6,276 bases of DNA from Sphingomonadales bacterium (GTDB lineage Bacteria; Pseudomonadota; Alphaproteobacteria; Sphingomonadales; Sphingomonadaceae): assembly GCA_013298745.1 (NCBI GenBank), contig JAAFIT010000047.1:4300-10575 (forward strand), given 5' to 3'. Position 1 is the first letter of the stretch, and every line of letters starts with the position of its first letter. Below, one piece after another: positions 1 to 6,276 of the stretch. The translations under genes and the position numbers were made by a program. Below the pieces are notes generated by a model. That model saw nothing but the letters and a program-made list of their open reading frames with translations. It had not been told where the DNA came from and did not search any database.

Positions 1-1034
<1,034 letters not shown>

Positions 1035-1038
<4 letters not shown>

Positions 1039-1580
1039 GCGAACACCTCAGCATCGGCCAGCATCGGCGCGACGGCATCCTTGCCCGACAGCATCGGCGC
1101 GATGCCGACATCGGGCCAGGCGATGCCGATCGCCGGATCATCGAAGCGGATGCCGCGATCGGTCGGCGGGTTGTACAGCGTCGTGCACTTGTAAAGGAAA
1201 TCGGCGGTTTCGGAGAGAACGAGAAAGCCATGGGCAAAGCCTGGCGGCACATAAAGCATGCGCTTGTTGGCGTCCGACAGTTCATAGCCGACCCATTTGC
1301 CGAAATGCGGGCTGGAGCGGCGGACATCAACGGCGACATCAAACACCGCGCCTGACGTGACGCGCACCAATTTGCCCTGCGGCGTGCCGAGTTGATAATG
1401 CAGGCCGCGCAGAACACCGCACGCCGAGCGGCTGTGGTTGTCCTGCACAAAGGCAATATCGAGGCCTGCCGCGGCAAAGGCAGCAGCATTCCAGCTTTCG
1501 AGGAAGAAGCCGCGATCATCGCCGAACACTTTCGGCTCGATCAGCATGACGCCAGGCAGTGCGGTTTCAATGACGTTCAT
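1035..1580 (-). CDS. rfbC: dTDP-4-dehydrorhamnose 3,5-epimerase
   Basis: RmlC family enzyme that epimerises C3 and C5 of dTDP-4-keto-6-deoxyglucose, the third step of dTDP-L-rhamnose synthesis. The 181-residue product has the usual length of this cupin-fold family. Visible signatures are DDRGFFLESWN (21-31), FVQDNHSRS (44-52), GVLRGLHYQ (55-63) with the catalytic base His61, KLVRVTSGAVFDVAVDVR (70-87), YVPPGFAHGFLVLS (110-123), FLYKCT with the general acid Tyr130, and YNPPTDRGIRFDDP (136-149). The ATG at 1580 shares one base with the preceding stop (TGATG) and has AGGGA 8 nt upstream. The stop overlaps the rfbD start as ATGA. All expected catalytic residues are present, so the gene looks intact. 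Confidence 0.97.
1046..1049 (-). promoter_or_regulatory. ribosome binding site deciding the rfbD start
   Basis: On the minus strand this is GAGG within TGAGGTG, 7 nt before the ATG at 1038. It lies inside the end of rfbC. It supports 1038, not the GTG at 980, as the true start of rfbD, and therefore supports the frameshift reading. Confidence 0.65.
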
Positions 1581-2818
1581 CAGGCACGTCCCTGGACAAG
1601 GCGCCGGACAAGGCCGGCAAAGCTGCGCAAATGCTGTTTGGCCGGTGCCAGGCGCGCGGCGGCGCCGATTTGCAGGCCGAGATAGCGGGGATACGGCCGC
1701 CCCGTCACCGCGACGGCGGCGAGGCGCGAAACGATTTCCTTTTTCCGCCGCGCCTGAGACGGCTGCATCAGCGCGATTTGCGCCATGTCGAGCGGCTGGG
1801 TTTCGATGCGTCCGGCGGCGCGGGCAGCATCGAGCACCGCCTTGCCATTGGCGCTGCGCGCGATGATCAGGCTGCGGCCGTCGCGCTCTTCAAAGCTGGG
1901 ATAGCCCTTTTCATCGCCGATCCAGGCATCGGCGCAGGCGATATCGGCCGAATTGCCGATGGCATCGGCGCAGATCTTGCAGCGGAACTGAACTTCCTTC
2001 GACAAGATGTCGCCCCAGCTGTCGGCATAGCTCATGCGCTTCTGGCTGCCGTCCTTTAGCGTCGCTGTTGCAAAGCCCGGCCAGCCATCGCCGCGATAGC
2101 GGAAGGTGGCGACATCGTCTGGCTTGACGCCAAGGCGATCGAGGATGCGCCCGGTGCCTGCGGCGCTGGGGATGCCGGCGCAGAAAAACGCCAGCATCAG
2201 CGGCACTTGCGCATCGATGCGGGCATCCTGCCGTGCCCGGGCGCGCAGCGCCGACACGTCACAGGGTTTGCCGACAAAGGCGAAGCGGCCGCGTGCCAAC
2301 CAGGTTTCGAGATCGGCAAGTGGAGCCGAGGCGGTATAGCGTGAGCCGGCAGCCGCAAACACGTCGTCACGATTGGTCGAGGCAACCGTAATATTTGCGG
2401 TCGGCAGCAACGGATCGGCGCCGGTCTGCACGACGAAATCGACCATGCCGGTTGCAAGCGCATGGACCAGCAGCGCCGAAATGCCGCCACCTGAACTCGC
2501 CTGATGGCGTAGCGCGGCGTCGGTCGAATGGGCGGTGCCGGTGAACCAGGAGCGGCCCCACAAGGCATCATCAACCGGTGCGCCGGCTTCGGGGCGTTCA
2601 TCAACGATGATGCCGGGGCAGGCGGCAGCAATGGCGGCGTCCTGCGCTTCGGTGATCGGCGCCGATTGCTGCGGGCGCAGATAGCCCGGGGGGCGCATTG
2701 CCATGGTGATGGCGCCCGGCGCGATGGCGGCGCAAAGCCCGCAGCCGGTGCAGGTCTGGCCGCGCTCGACGCGGGCAAGCGCCGCTGATACCGGAGATTT
2801 GGATGATGGCTGCGCCAT
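1580..2818 (-). CDS. FrhB/FdhB-type (coenzyme F420 hydrogenase/dehydrogenase beta subunit family) iron-sulfur protein
   Basis: A 412-residue cytoplasmic redox protein of the family named after the F420-reducing hydrogenase beta subunit. The N-terminal ferredoxin-like motif CTGCGLC places Cys23, Cys26 and Cys29, with a likely fourth ligand at Cys67 (ACPG), so one 4Fe-4S cluster is expected. A flavin-binding FrhB N-terminal region follows at about 95-175 (HQASSGGGISALL, then AAGSRYTASA). The C-terminal domain has FVGKPCD (Cys186), FFCAGIPS (Cys213), FRYRGDGWPG (239-248) and FRCKICAD (Cys280, Cys283), the usual second cysteine set. Members occur in polysaccharide loci, often beside pyruvyltransferases, as here, but their substrate is not established. 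F420 use is doubtful in this kind of bacterium, so a flavin-based reductase is my inference. It starts 8 nt after the rfbA stop with a weak ribosome binding site and overlaps rfbC by 1 nt. Confidence 0.88.
   Translation of the reverse strand: MAQPSSKSPVSAALARVERGQTCTGCGLCAAIAPGAITMAMRPPGYLRPQQSAPITEAQDAAIAAACPGIIVDERPEAGAPVDDALWGRSWFTGTAHSTDAALRHQASSGGGISALLVHALATGMVDFVVQTGADPLLPTANITVASTNRDDVFAAAGSRYTASAPLADLETWLARGRFAFVGKPCDVSALRARARQDARIDAQVPLMLAFFCAGIPSAAGTGRILDRLGVKPDDVATFRYRGDGWPGFATATLKDGSQKRMSYADSWGDILSKEVQFRCKICADAIGNSADIACADAWIGDEKGYPSFEERDGRSLIIARSANGKAVLDAARAAGRIETQPLDMAQIALMQPSQARRKKEIVSRLAAVAVTGRPYPRYLGLQIGAAARLAPAKQHLRSFAGLVRRLVQGRA
1589..1593 (-). promoter_or_regulatory. ribosome binding site of rfbC
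   Basis: On the minus strand this reads AGGGA, 8 nt before the ATG at 1580, inside the final codons of the FrhB-family gene. Together with the TGATG stop-start overlap it implies coupled translation. Confidence 0.55.
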
Positions 2819-2826
2819 GCCGTGGT

Positions 2827-3720
2827 TCAGCCCGCCATTTTCAATTGGGCGAGCAGATACTCGCCATAACCCGATTTGCGCAGCGGCTCGGCTATCCGCG
2901 CCAGCTGCTCGGCGTCGATGAAGCCCTGTCGCCAGGCAATTTCTTCGGGGCAGCAGATCTTCAGACCCTGACGTTCCTCGACAATGCGGACATACATGGC
3001 GGCATCGAGCAACGAGCCATGCGTGCCGGTATCGAGCCAGGCAAAGCCGCGACCCATCAGTTCGACATTCAATTTGCCGGCTTCGAGATACATGCGGTTG
3101 AGATCGGTGATTTCCAGTTCGCCGCGCGCCGAAGGTTTGACCTCGCGCGCCAACTGAACGGCGTCGCCATCATAGAAATAGAGACCGGTAACGGCATAGT
3201 TGCTGCGCGGTTTCGCGGGCTTTTCCTCGATGGTTTCGGCGCGGCCGGCGGCGTCGAAGGAGACGACGCCATAGGCCTGCGGGTCCTTGACATAATAGCC
3301 GAACACCGTGGCGCCTTCGCTGCGCGCCGAGGCATGGGCAAGCAGGTTGGGCAGGCCGTGACCGTAGAAGATGTTATCGCCGAGGATCAGCGTCGAGGGC
3401 CGGTCGCCAACGAAATCCGCGCCGATGTGATAGGCCTGTGCCAGGCCCTTGGGCTCGGGCTGCACGGCATAATCGATGTGCATACCCCAGTCCGAACCGT
3501 CGCCGAGCAGGCCCCGAAAGGCAGCGCTGTCGTGCGGGGTGGTGATGATCAGCACCTCGCGGATGCCGGCGAGCATCAGGACCGACAGCGGATAATAGAT
3601 CATCGGCTTGTCATAGACCGGCATCAACTGCTTGGAGACCGGCTTGGTGAGCGGGTAAAGCCGCGTGCCCGATCCGCCGGCCAGGATGATGCCGCGCCTG
3701 CCTGTTGTGCCCGTTGTCAT
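2827..3720 (-). CDS. rfbA: glucose-1-phosphate thymidylyltransferase
   Basis: RmlA catalyses the first, committed step of dTDP-rhamnose synthesis: glucose-1-phosphate plus dTTP gives dTDP-glucose and pyrophosphate. The 297-residue product has the family's normal length. The nucleotide-binding loop [11 protein letters not shown] is at 15-25 with [19 protein letters not shown] (27-45), LGDNIFYG (113-120) holding the Mg-binding Asp115, EEKP (165-168), GLYFYD (179-184), and LDTGTH (229-234) holding the second metal ligand Asp230. The protein is expected to be feedback-inhibited by dTDP-L-rhamnose, as known for the family. The ATG at 3720 has GGGAG 5 nt upstream. This is the first rhamnose gene to be transcribed, with rfbC, rfbD and rfbB downstream and an FrhB-type gene in between. 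The assignment is secure. Confidence 0.97.
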   Translation of the reverse strand: MTTGTTGRRGIILAGGSGTRLYPLTKPVSKQLMPVYDKPMIYYPLSVLMLAGIREVLIITTPHDSAAFRGLLGDGSDWGMHIDYAVQPEPKGLAQAYHIGADFVGDRPSTLILGDNIFYGHGLPNLLAHASARSEGATVFGYYVKDPQAYGVVSFDAAGRAETIEEKPAKPRSNYAVTGLYFYDGDAVQLAREVKPSARGELEITDLNRMYLEAGKLNVELMGRGFAWLDTGTHGSLLDAAMYVRIVEERQGLKICCPEEIAWRQGFIDAEQLARIAEPLRKSGYGEYLLAQLKMAG

Positions 3721-3725
3721 GTCTG

Positions 3726-3730
3726 CTCCC
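3726..3730 (-). promoter_or_regulatory. ribosome binding site of rfbA
   Basis: On the minus strand this reads GGGAG, within GCGGGAG, 5 nt before the ATG at 3720. It is the strongest ribosome binding site in the left half of the window, consistent with rfbA starting the rhamnose block. Confidence 0.65.
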
Positions 3731-3741
3731 GCAAAAGCTAT

Positions 3742-3757
3742 GCCGGCTCAGGCCGGC
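3742..3757 (-). terminator. GC hairpin between the small ORF and rfbA (weak terminator or attenuator candidate)
   Basis: GCCGGC at 3742-3747 and 3752-3757 form a perfect 6-bp stem with a 4-nt loop. Read on the minus strand it is followed by ATAGC and then TTTT (3733-3736), so the T run is short and offset. The loop contains the stop codon of the small ORF. A full intrinsic terminator is unlikely, because rfbA would then need its own promoter in under 25 nt. A pause site or transcript-stability element is equally possible. Confidence 0.3.
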
Positions 3758-3870
3758 TGCGCGTCAAGACGGGCCCGCCGAGCCATGGTGTCGGACACCG
3801 CCGGCCGCGCGCCGTGGCGATAGCGGTGCGCTGCGTCGGGCGCAACCACCGACAGCCTCAGGGTCTTCAT
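3748..3870 (-). CDS. possible small protein, 40 residues, unknown function
   Basis: The 146-nt gap before rfbA holds a 41-codon reading frame whose ATG overlaps the pyruvyltransferase stop as ATGA, the same coupling seen between rfbC and rfbD. The product begins MKTLRLSVVAPDAAHRYRHG and ends in an Arg- and Ala-rich tail (ARRARLDAQPA). It is basic, with no signal peptide, membrane segment or cysteine. Third positions are mostly G or C, as in the neighbouring genes, but random frames in DNA this rich in G+C can look similar. I do not recognise it. It could be a genuine small protein, a translational spacer that keeps ribosomes moving towards rfbA, or the remnant of a decayed gene. Its first residues faintly resemble the start of the preceding protein (KTLRI), which may be chance. 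Confidence 0.35.
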   Translation of the reverse strand: MKTLRLSVVAPDAAHRYRHGARPAVSDTMARRARLDAQPA

Positions 3871-5033
3871 TTCGCTGCGGCGGCGAATTGGCTGGCCAGT
3901 GCCGCTGTATAGTCTTCAAGCCCCTTTTCGATCACCGGCTTGCCCTTGGCGATGTCGGTGGCCAGCACGGCGCGCTTTTCAAAGGCGTCGAGGACAAAGG
4001 CGACGGCGGTCTTGGTGTCCATGCCCTTGGCGTTGACGACCCAGGGATAGCGCAGCCCGCCATACAGGCCCTCGAACTTCCGGCTGTAGCTGATCGGCAC
4101 CACCGGAACACCGGCCGAATAGGCGGCAATGGTGGCATGCATGCGGGCACCGACAAGGAAATCGAGCCCGGCGATGAAGCTCTTCGCCGCGGATGGCGAT
4201 GTGAAGTTCGGCACACGCACAGCCTTGGGAAACGCGCTGACCAAAGCGTCGATTGCGGCGCCATCATCGTCGCGTGGCAGGTCTGGCGCATTGACGTGGG
4301 GCACCAGCAGCACCTCAACACCCGGCATGGCCAGAAACGCGGTGATCAAGGCCCTGGTCATCGCCGGATAATCAAAGCCGAGGCTGTAATCGTTGTTGCC
4401 ACTGTAGCCGCCGCTCATCAGCAGGCCGGAGACATTGATGCCGACACGCAACGGGCCGGCCGCGGATGGTGCCGGCTTGTCATAAGGCAGCATGAAGGCG
4501 ACATCGATCACCTGGCTGACATTGGCTTTGGGCGCCATCTGCCGCACCACGGCCATCGACAGCGGATCGCGGGCAAAAACCAGCTTTGCCTTGGTGCAGG
4601 CCCAGGCGGCGAGGCGGGTGTGCGGCTGCCGACTGAACGGGCCGATCGTCTGGGGCGACAGGATCAGCGGTTTGCCGGCGAGCAGCGCGATGGCCTTGGT
4701 GGCGAACATATAGGCGAAGCGCTTGTCGGGATAAATGTCGGCAAAGCTGTCGCCGGCGCCAATGTCGAGCATGATGTCCTGGTGACGAACATCGGCAAGA
4801 TAGCCACCCGGCGATGTCATGTAGCGCCCGTCGATCACCCGGATCTGGGTGTCGCTGTCGGTAATGTAGACCGGCCCCGTCTCGCGCCCGCCGAACAGGG
4901 TGAATTCCGGGCGGACGCCAGCGCGGTCGGCAGCGGCGCGCGCCAGCGCGATGTTGCCAACGCTCAGCGCGCCGACACCCAGATTGCCGGCGGCGGCCGA
5001 ATGCCAAAGCAGCCCGATGCGAAGTGTTTTCAA
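3867..5033 (-). CDS. polysaccharide pyruvyltransferase family protein
   Basis: Family PF04230 (CsaB/ExoV/WcaK-like), whose characterised members transfer pyruvate from phosphoenolpyruvate to a sugar of an exopolysaccharide as a ketal. With the start proposed here the product has 388 residues. Visible signatures are GNLGVGALSVGN (16-27), LDIGAGDSFADIY (89-101), SPQTIGPFSR (126-135), FARDPLS (153-159), DVAFMLP (177-183), VPHVNAP (244-250), and the C-terminal VGARMHATIAAYSAGVPVVP (294-313) with Arg297 and His299, followed by ISYSRKFEGLY (314-324). The frame is open back to an ATG at 5171, but that would place about 45 residues of low-quality sequence inside the preceding gene. The TTG at 5033 begins directly at the first beta strand (KTLRIGLLW), leaves a 40-nt gap and has GGAA upstream. 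The transferred group and acceptor sugar are unknown. Confidence 0.88.
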   Translation of the reverse strand: MKTLRIGLLWHSAAAGNLGVGALSVGNIALARAAADRAGVRPEFTLFGGRETGPVYITDSDTQIRVIDGRYMTSPGGYLADVRHQDIMLDIGAGDSFADIYPDKRFAYMFATKAIALLAGKPLILSPQTIGPFSRQPHTRLAAWACTKAKLVFARDPLSMAVVRQMAPKANVSQVIDVAFMLPYDKPAPSAAGPLRVGINVSGLLMSGGYSGNNDYSLGFDYPAMTRALITAFLAMPGVEVLLVPHVNAPDLPRDDDGAAIDALVSAFPKAVRVPNFTSPSAAKSFIAGLDFLVGARMHATIAAYSAGVPVVPISYSRKFEGLYGGLRYPWVVNAKGMDTKTAVAFVLDAFEKRAVLATDIAKGKPVIEKGLEDYTAALASQFAAAAK

Positions 5034-5073
5034 AGGCGGATTTCCGTCAGGCTGTCGGGCAGATTGCGATGCG

Positions 5074-6111
5074 TCAATTGGTGGGCGCGGCAACCGTCGG
5101 CTTGGTGATGCCCGTTGGTGTCGCGACGCCGGCTGCGGGCTCTGCCGCCACTCGCGGCGCGCCGAGTGCATTCGGTTTGGCGGTGGCAGCGGCGCCAGCA
5201 GCGGCAGCAGACGCGGCCGCCGCGGCGGCTTCCTGGAACTTCTTCGGATCCGGGGCGGAATAACCCTTCCCGTAAACGATCTTCGCCTTGTAGCTATCCT
5301 GAATGCGCTTCAGTTCCGCAGCCAACCGCTTCTGCACGTCCTGGCGTTGCAGGATGTTCTGGGCATAGCCGATGGCGCGTTCGCCGGTGAACGGTTGCGT
5401 GGCGGTATTGGTGATGTTGTTGACATAGATGATCGGCGCCGGTGCGCCGGCGGGCTGATCGCTGAAGATGAACGGCTCGCCATTGGCCGTCGCCGAGATC
5501 TTGAGGATTTCCTTGGTCAATTCCGGATTGATCACCAGCGAATCGAGCTGCTGCGGCGCACGGCGATATTCGATATTGGCGTCGATCAGCACGCGTTCGA
5601 CTTCGGCCATCGTCTTGGCGTCCTTGAGCGGCAACTGGTCGATGTTGGCCGGGCGCAGGAACTGGATCTGATCGAGCGTGAAGACCTTGCGGTCGCCGAA
5701 CACGGCCGGGTTCTCGGCAACATATTTTTGGGCCGCTTCGCGCGTTGCCGGGGGCACCTTTTGCTGGATATCGGCCTGCAGGGCCTGCACCAGCAGGTTT
5801 TCGTCGGTGCGTTCCTTGGCCAGCAGGAACTGCGGGTTCTTGTCGAGCTTGAGCTTGCTGGCTTCCTTCGCGAGCATCTTGCGTTCGATAACGCGCTGGA
5901 GAGCAACGGATTCGACCAGTTTGGCGGGGGCGCCGCTGGTGCGGGCGCCAAGGCCGGCAACTTCAGCGTTCAATTCATGCACAGTCACTTCCATGCCGTC
6001 GACAGTAGCAACAACCTGGCCTTCCGGGGGCTTGGCACCGCGATCGCAGGCGGCAAGCGCAAGCAGGGACAATGTCGCTGAGGCCAGCAAGGCCGTCTTG
6101 GTGGTGGTCAT
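5074..6111 (-). CDS. EpsD-like peptidyl-prolyl cis-trans isomerase, lipoprotein
   Basis: A 345-residue exported lipoprotein of the SurA/PrsA-like foldase group, closest by layout to EpsD proteins of exopolysaccharide loci. The start MTTTKTALLASATLSLLALAAC is a lipoprotein signal with lipobox LAAC; Cys22 would carry the lipid and Asp23 is the +2 residue. An N-terminal strand VVATVDGMEVTVHELNAE (33-50) is typical of SurA N domains, followed by helices with VIERKMLAKEASKLKL (74-89) and a long charged helical region to about 135. The segment from about 140 to 250 (FTLDQIQF onward) corresponds to a divergent parvulin-like domain. The C-terminal 52 residues are an Ala/Pro-rich, probably disordered tail. 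The ATG at 6111 has GGAG 9 nt upstream; an alternative ATG at 6180 would bury the signal peptide. Isomerase activity is not certain, because the active-site residues are poorly conserved by eye. Confidence 0.82.
   Translation of the reverse strand: MTTTKTALLASATLSLLALAACDRGAKPPEGQVVATVDGMEVTVHELNAEVAGLGARTSGAPAKLVESVALQRVIERKMLAKEASKLKLDKNPQFLLAKERTDENLLVQALQADIQQKVPPATREAAQKYVAENPAVFGDRKVFTLDQIQFLRPANIDQLPLKDAKTMAEVERVLIDANIEYRRAPQQLDSLVINPELTKEILKISATANGEPFIFSDQPAGAPAPIIYVNNITNTATQPFTGERAIGYAQNILQRQDVQKRLAAELKRIQDSYKAKIVYGKGYSAPDPKKFQEAAAAAASAAAAGAAATAKPNALGAPRVAAEPAAGVATPTGITKPTVAAPTN
5175..5231 (-). repeat. alanine-coding low-complexity tract in the EpsD-like gene
   Basis: The stretch encodes residues from about 294 to 312, almost all alanine (EAAAAAASAAAAGAAATAK), using mixed GCN codons. 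It is low-complexity coding sequence and a likely site of length variation between strains. It is not an interspersed repeat. Confidence 0.5.
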
Positions 6112-6120
6112 ACGCCCGAA

Positions 6121-6124
6121 CTCC
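6121..6124 (-). promoter_or_regulatory. ribosome binding site deciding the EpsD-like start
   Basis: On the minus strand this is GGAG within TTTTTGGAG, 9 nt before the ATG at 6111. The AT-rich lead-in and the lipoprotein signal that starts right at 6111 make this the start, rather than the in-frame ATG at 6180. Confidence 0.65.
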
Positions 6125-6150
6125 AAAAATTCACAGGACACAATGAAAAC

Positions 6151-6169
6151 GCCATGCACGGGGCATGGC
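6151..6169 (-). terminator. hairpin with short T run upstream of the EpsD-like gene
   Basis: GCCATGC (6151-6157) and GCATGGC (6163-6169) form a perfect 7-bp stem with a 5-nt loop. On the minus strand it is followed by G and then TTTT (6146-6149), and it sits 27 nt after the stop of the upstream gene, where an intrinsic terminator would be expected. The T run is short, so termination may be partial. A competing stem GGGGC/GCCCC (6160-6164 with 6168-6172, loop ATG) overlaps it. If it terminates, the EpsD-like gene would need a promoter in the gap; I could not identify a convincing one. Confidence 0.4.
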
Positions 6170-6196
6170 CCCGCGGTCAATATTCGAGTTAACGGT

Positions 6197-6276
6197 CTAA
6201 CTGGCGGGACCTAAGCCAAACATGGCACGCGTGATGGCCACGGCTTTGTTGAACCGGCGTTGCAGCAGCCGCCGGA
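6197..6276 (-). CDS. C-terminal end of an unidentified gene (runs off right edge)
   Basis: A frame open from the right edge gives 26 codons ending in a TAG at 6197-6199. The visible tail reads RRLLQRRFNKAVAITR and then AMFGLGPAS. It is basic and amphipathic, with mostly G/C third positions, and lies in the same direction as the other genes, which favours a real C-terminus. It is too short to place in a family. An ATG on the opposite strand at 6220 opens a frame to the right edge but lacks a ribosome binding site, so I prefer the minus-strand reading. Position suggests another exopolysaccharide gene, which is inference only. Confidence 0.4.
   Translation of the reverse strand, partial: RRLLQRRFNKAVAITRAMFGLGPAS

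Noticed and set aside
1059..1102. 14-base direct repeat (CAGCATCGGCGCGA) 30 bases apart, suggesting a duplication in rfbC
   Set aside because: It encodes APML twice within the ordinary C-terminal RmlC pattern (LSGKDAVAPMLADAE), so it is normal conserved sequence with a biased codon choice.
2803..3912. 369-codon open frame on the plus strand opposite rfbA
   Set aside because: rfbA on the minus strand is unmistakable; this frame is an antisense by-product of its codon usage.
3705..5108. 467-codon open frame on the plus strand opposite the pyruvyltransferase
   Set aside because: It is antisense to a gene with clear family motifs, has a composition typical of shadow frames in G+C-rich DNA, and shows no recognisable domain.
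4900..6081. 393-codon open frame on the plus strand opposite the EpsD-like gene
   Set aside because: Shadow of the lipoprotein gene; the product is Gly/Arg-rich without a domain, and the minus strand has a good signal peptide and ribosome binding site.
6188..6193. GTTAAC palindrome considered as an operator
   Set aside because: A 6-base palindrome alone is expected by chance, and no longer symmetry surrounds it.
6220..6276. Plus-strand ATG frame open to the right edge
   Set aside because: No ribosome binding site upstream, and it would be the only plus-strand gene; the minus-strand tail ending at 6197 fits better.

Overview
The window reads as one co-directional stretch of a polysaccharide biosynthesis locus, with every supported gene on the minus strand (transcription runs from high to low coordinates). 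G+C is high (above 60% by eye), third codon positions are strongly G/C, and gene boundaries are tight and often overlapping. The mix of an EpsD-type lipoprotein foldase, a pyruvyltransferase and dTDP-rhamnose genes fits an alphaproteobacterium, most likely a sphingomonad; that assignment is inference from composition and protein flavour only.

In order of transcription: (1) the C-terminal end of an unrecognised gene enters at the right edge and stops at 6197; (2) an about 85-nt gap carries a hairpin followed by a short T run; (3) an EpsD-like peptidyl-prolyl isomerase lipoprotein (5074-6111); (4) a polysaccharide pyruvyltransferase family protein with a probable TTG start (3867-5033); (5) a possible 40-codon small ORF coupled to it by an ATGA overlap (3748-3870); (6) rfbA/rmlA (2827-3720); (7) an FrhB-type iron-sulfur flavoprotein family gene (1580-2818); (8) rfbC/rmlC (1035-1580); (9) rfbD/rmlD (189-1038) with an apparent single-base frameshift near its 5' end; (10) the start of rfbB/rmlB (1-184), which runs off the left edge.

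Together RfbA, RfbB, RfbC and RfbD would turn glucose-1-phosphate into dTDP-L-rhamnose. The pyruvyltransferase family protein would add or alter a substituent on the glycan, and the EpsD-like protein probably helps fold or assemble exported polysaccharide machinery at the membrane. The FrhB-family redox protein has no role in rhamnose synthesis, yet is translationally coupled inside that gene set, so it is the most interesting gene functionally. The rfbD frameshift is the most interesting sequence anomaly. I see no tRNA, rRNA, CRISPR array, insertion sequence or replication origin, and no untranslated stretch longer than 300 bases.
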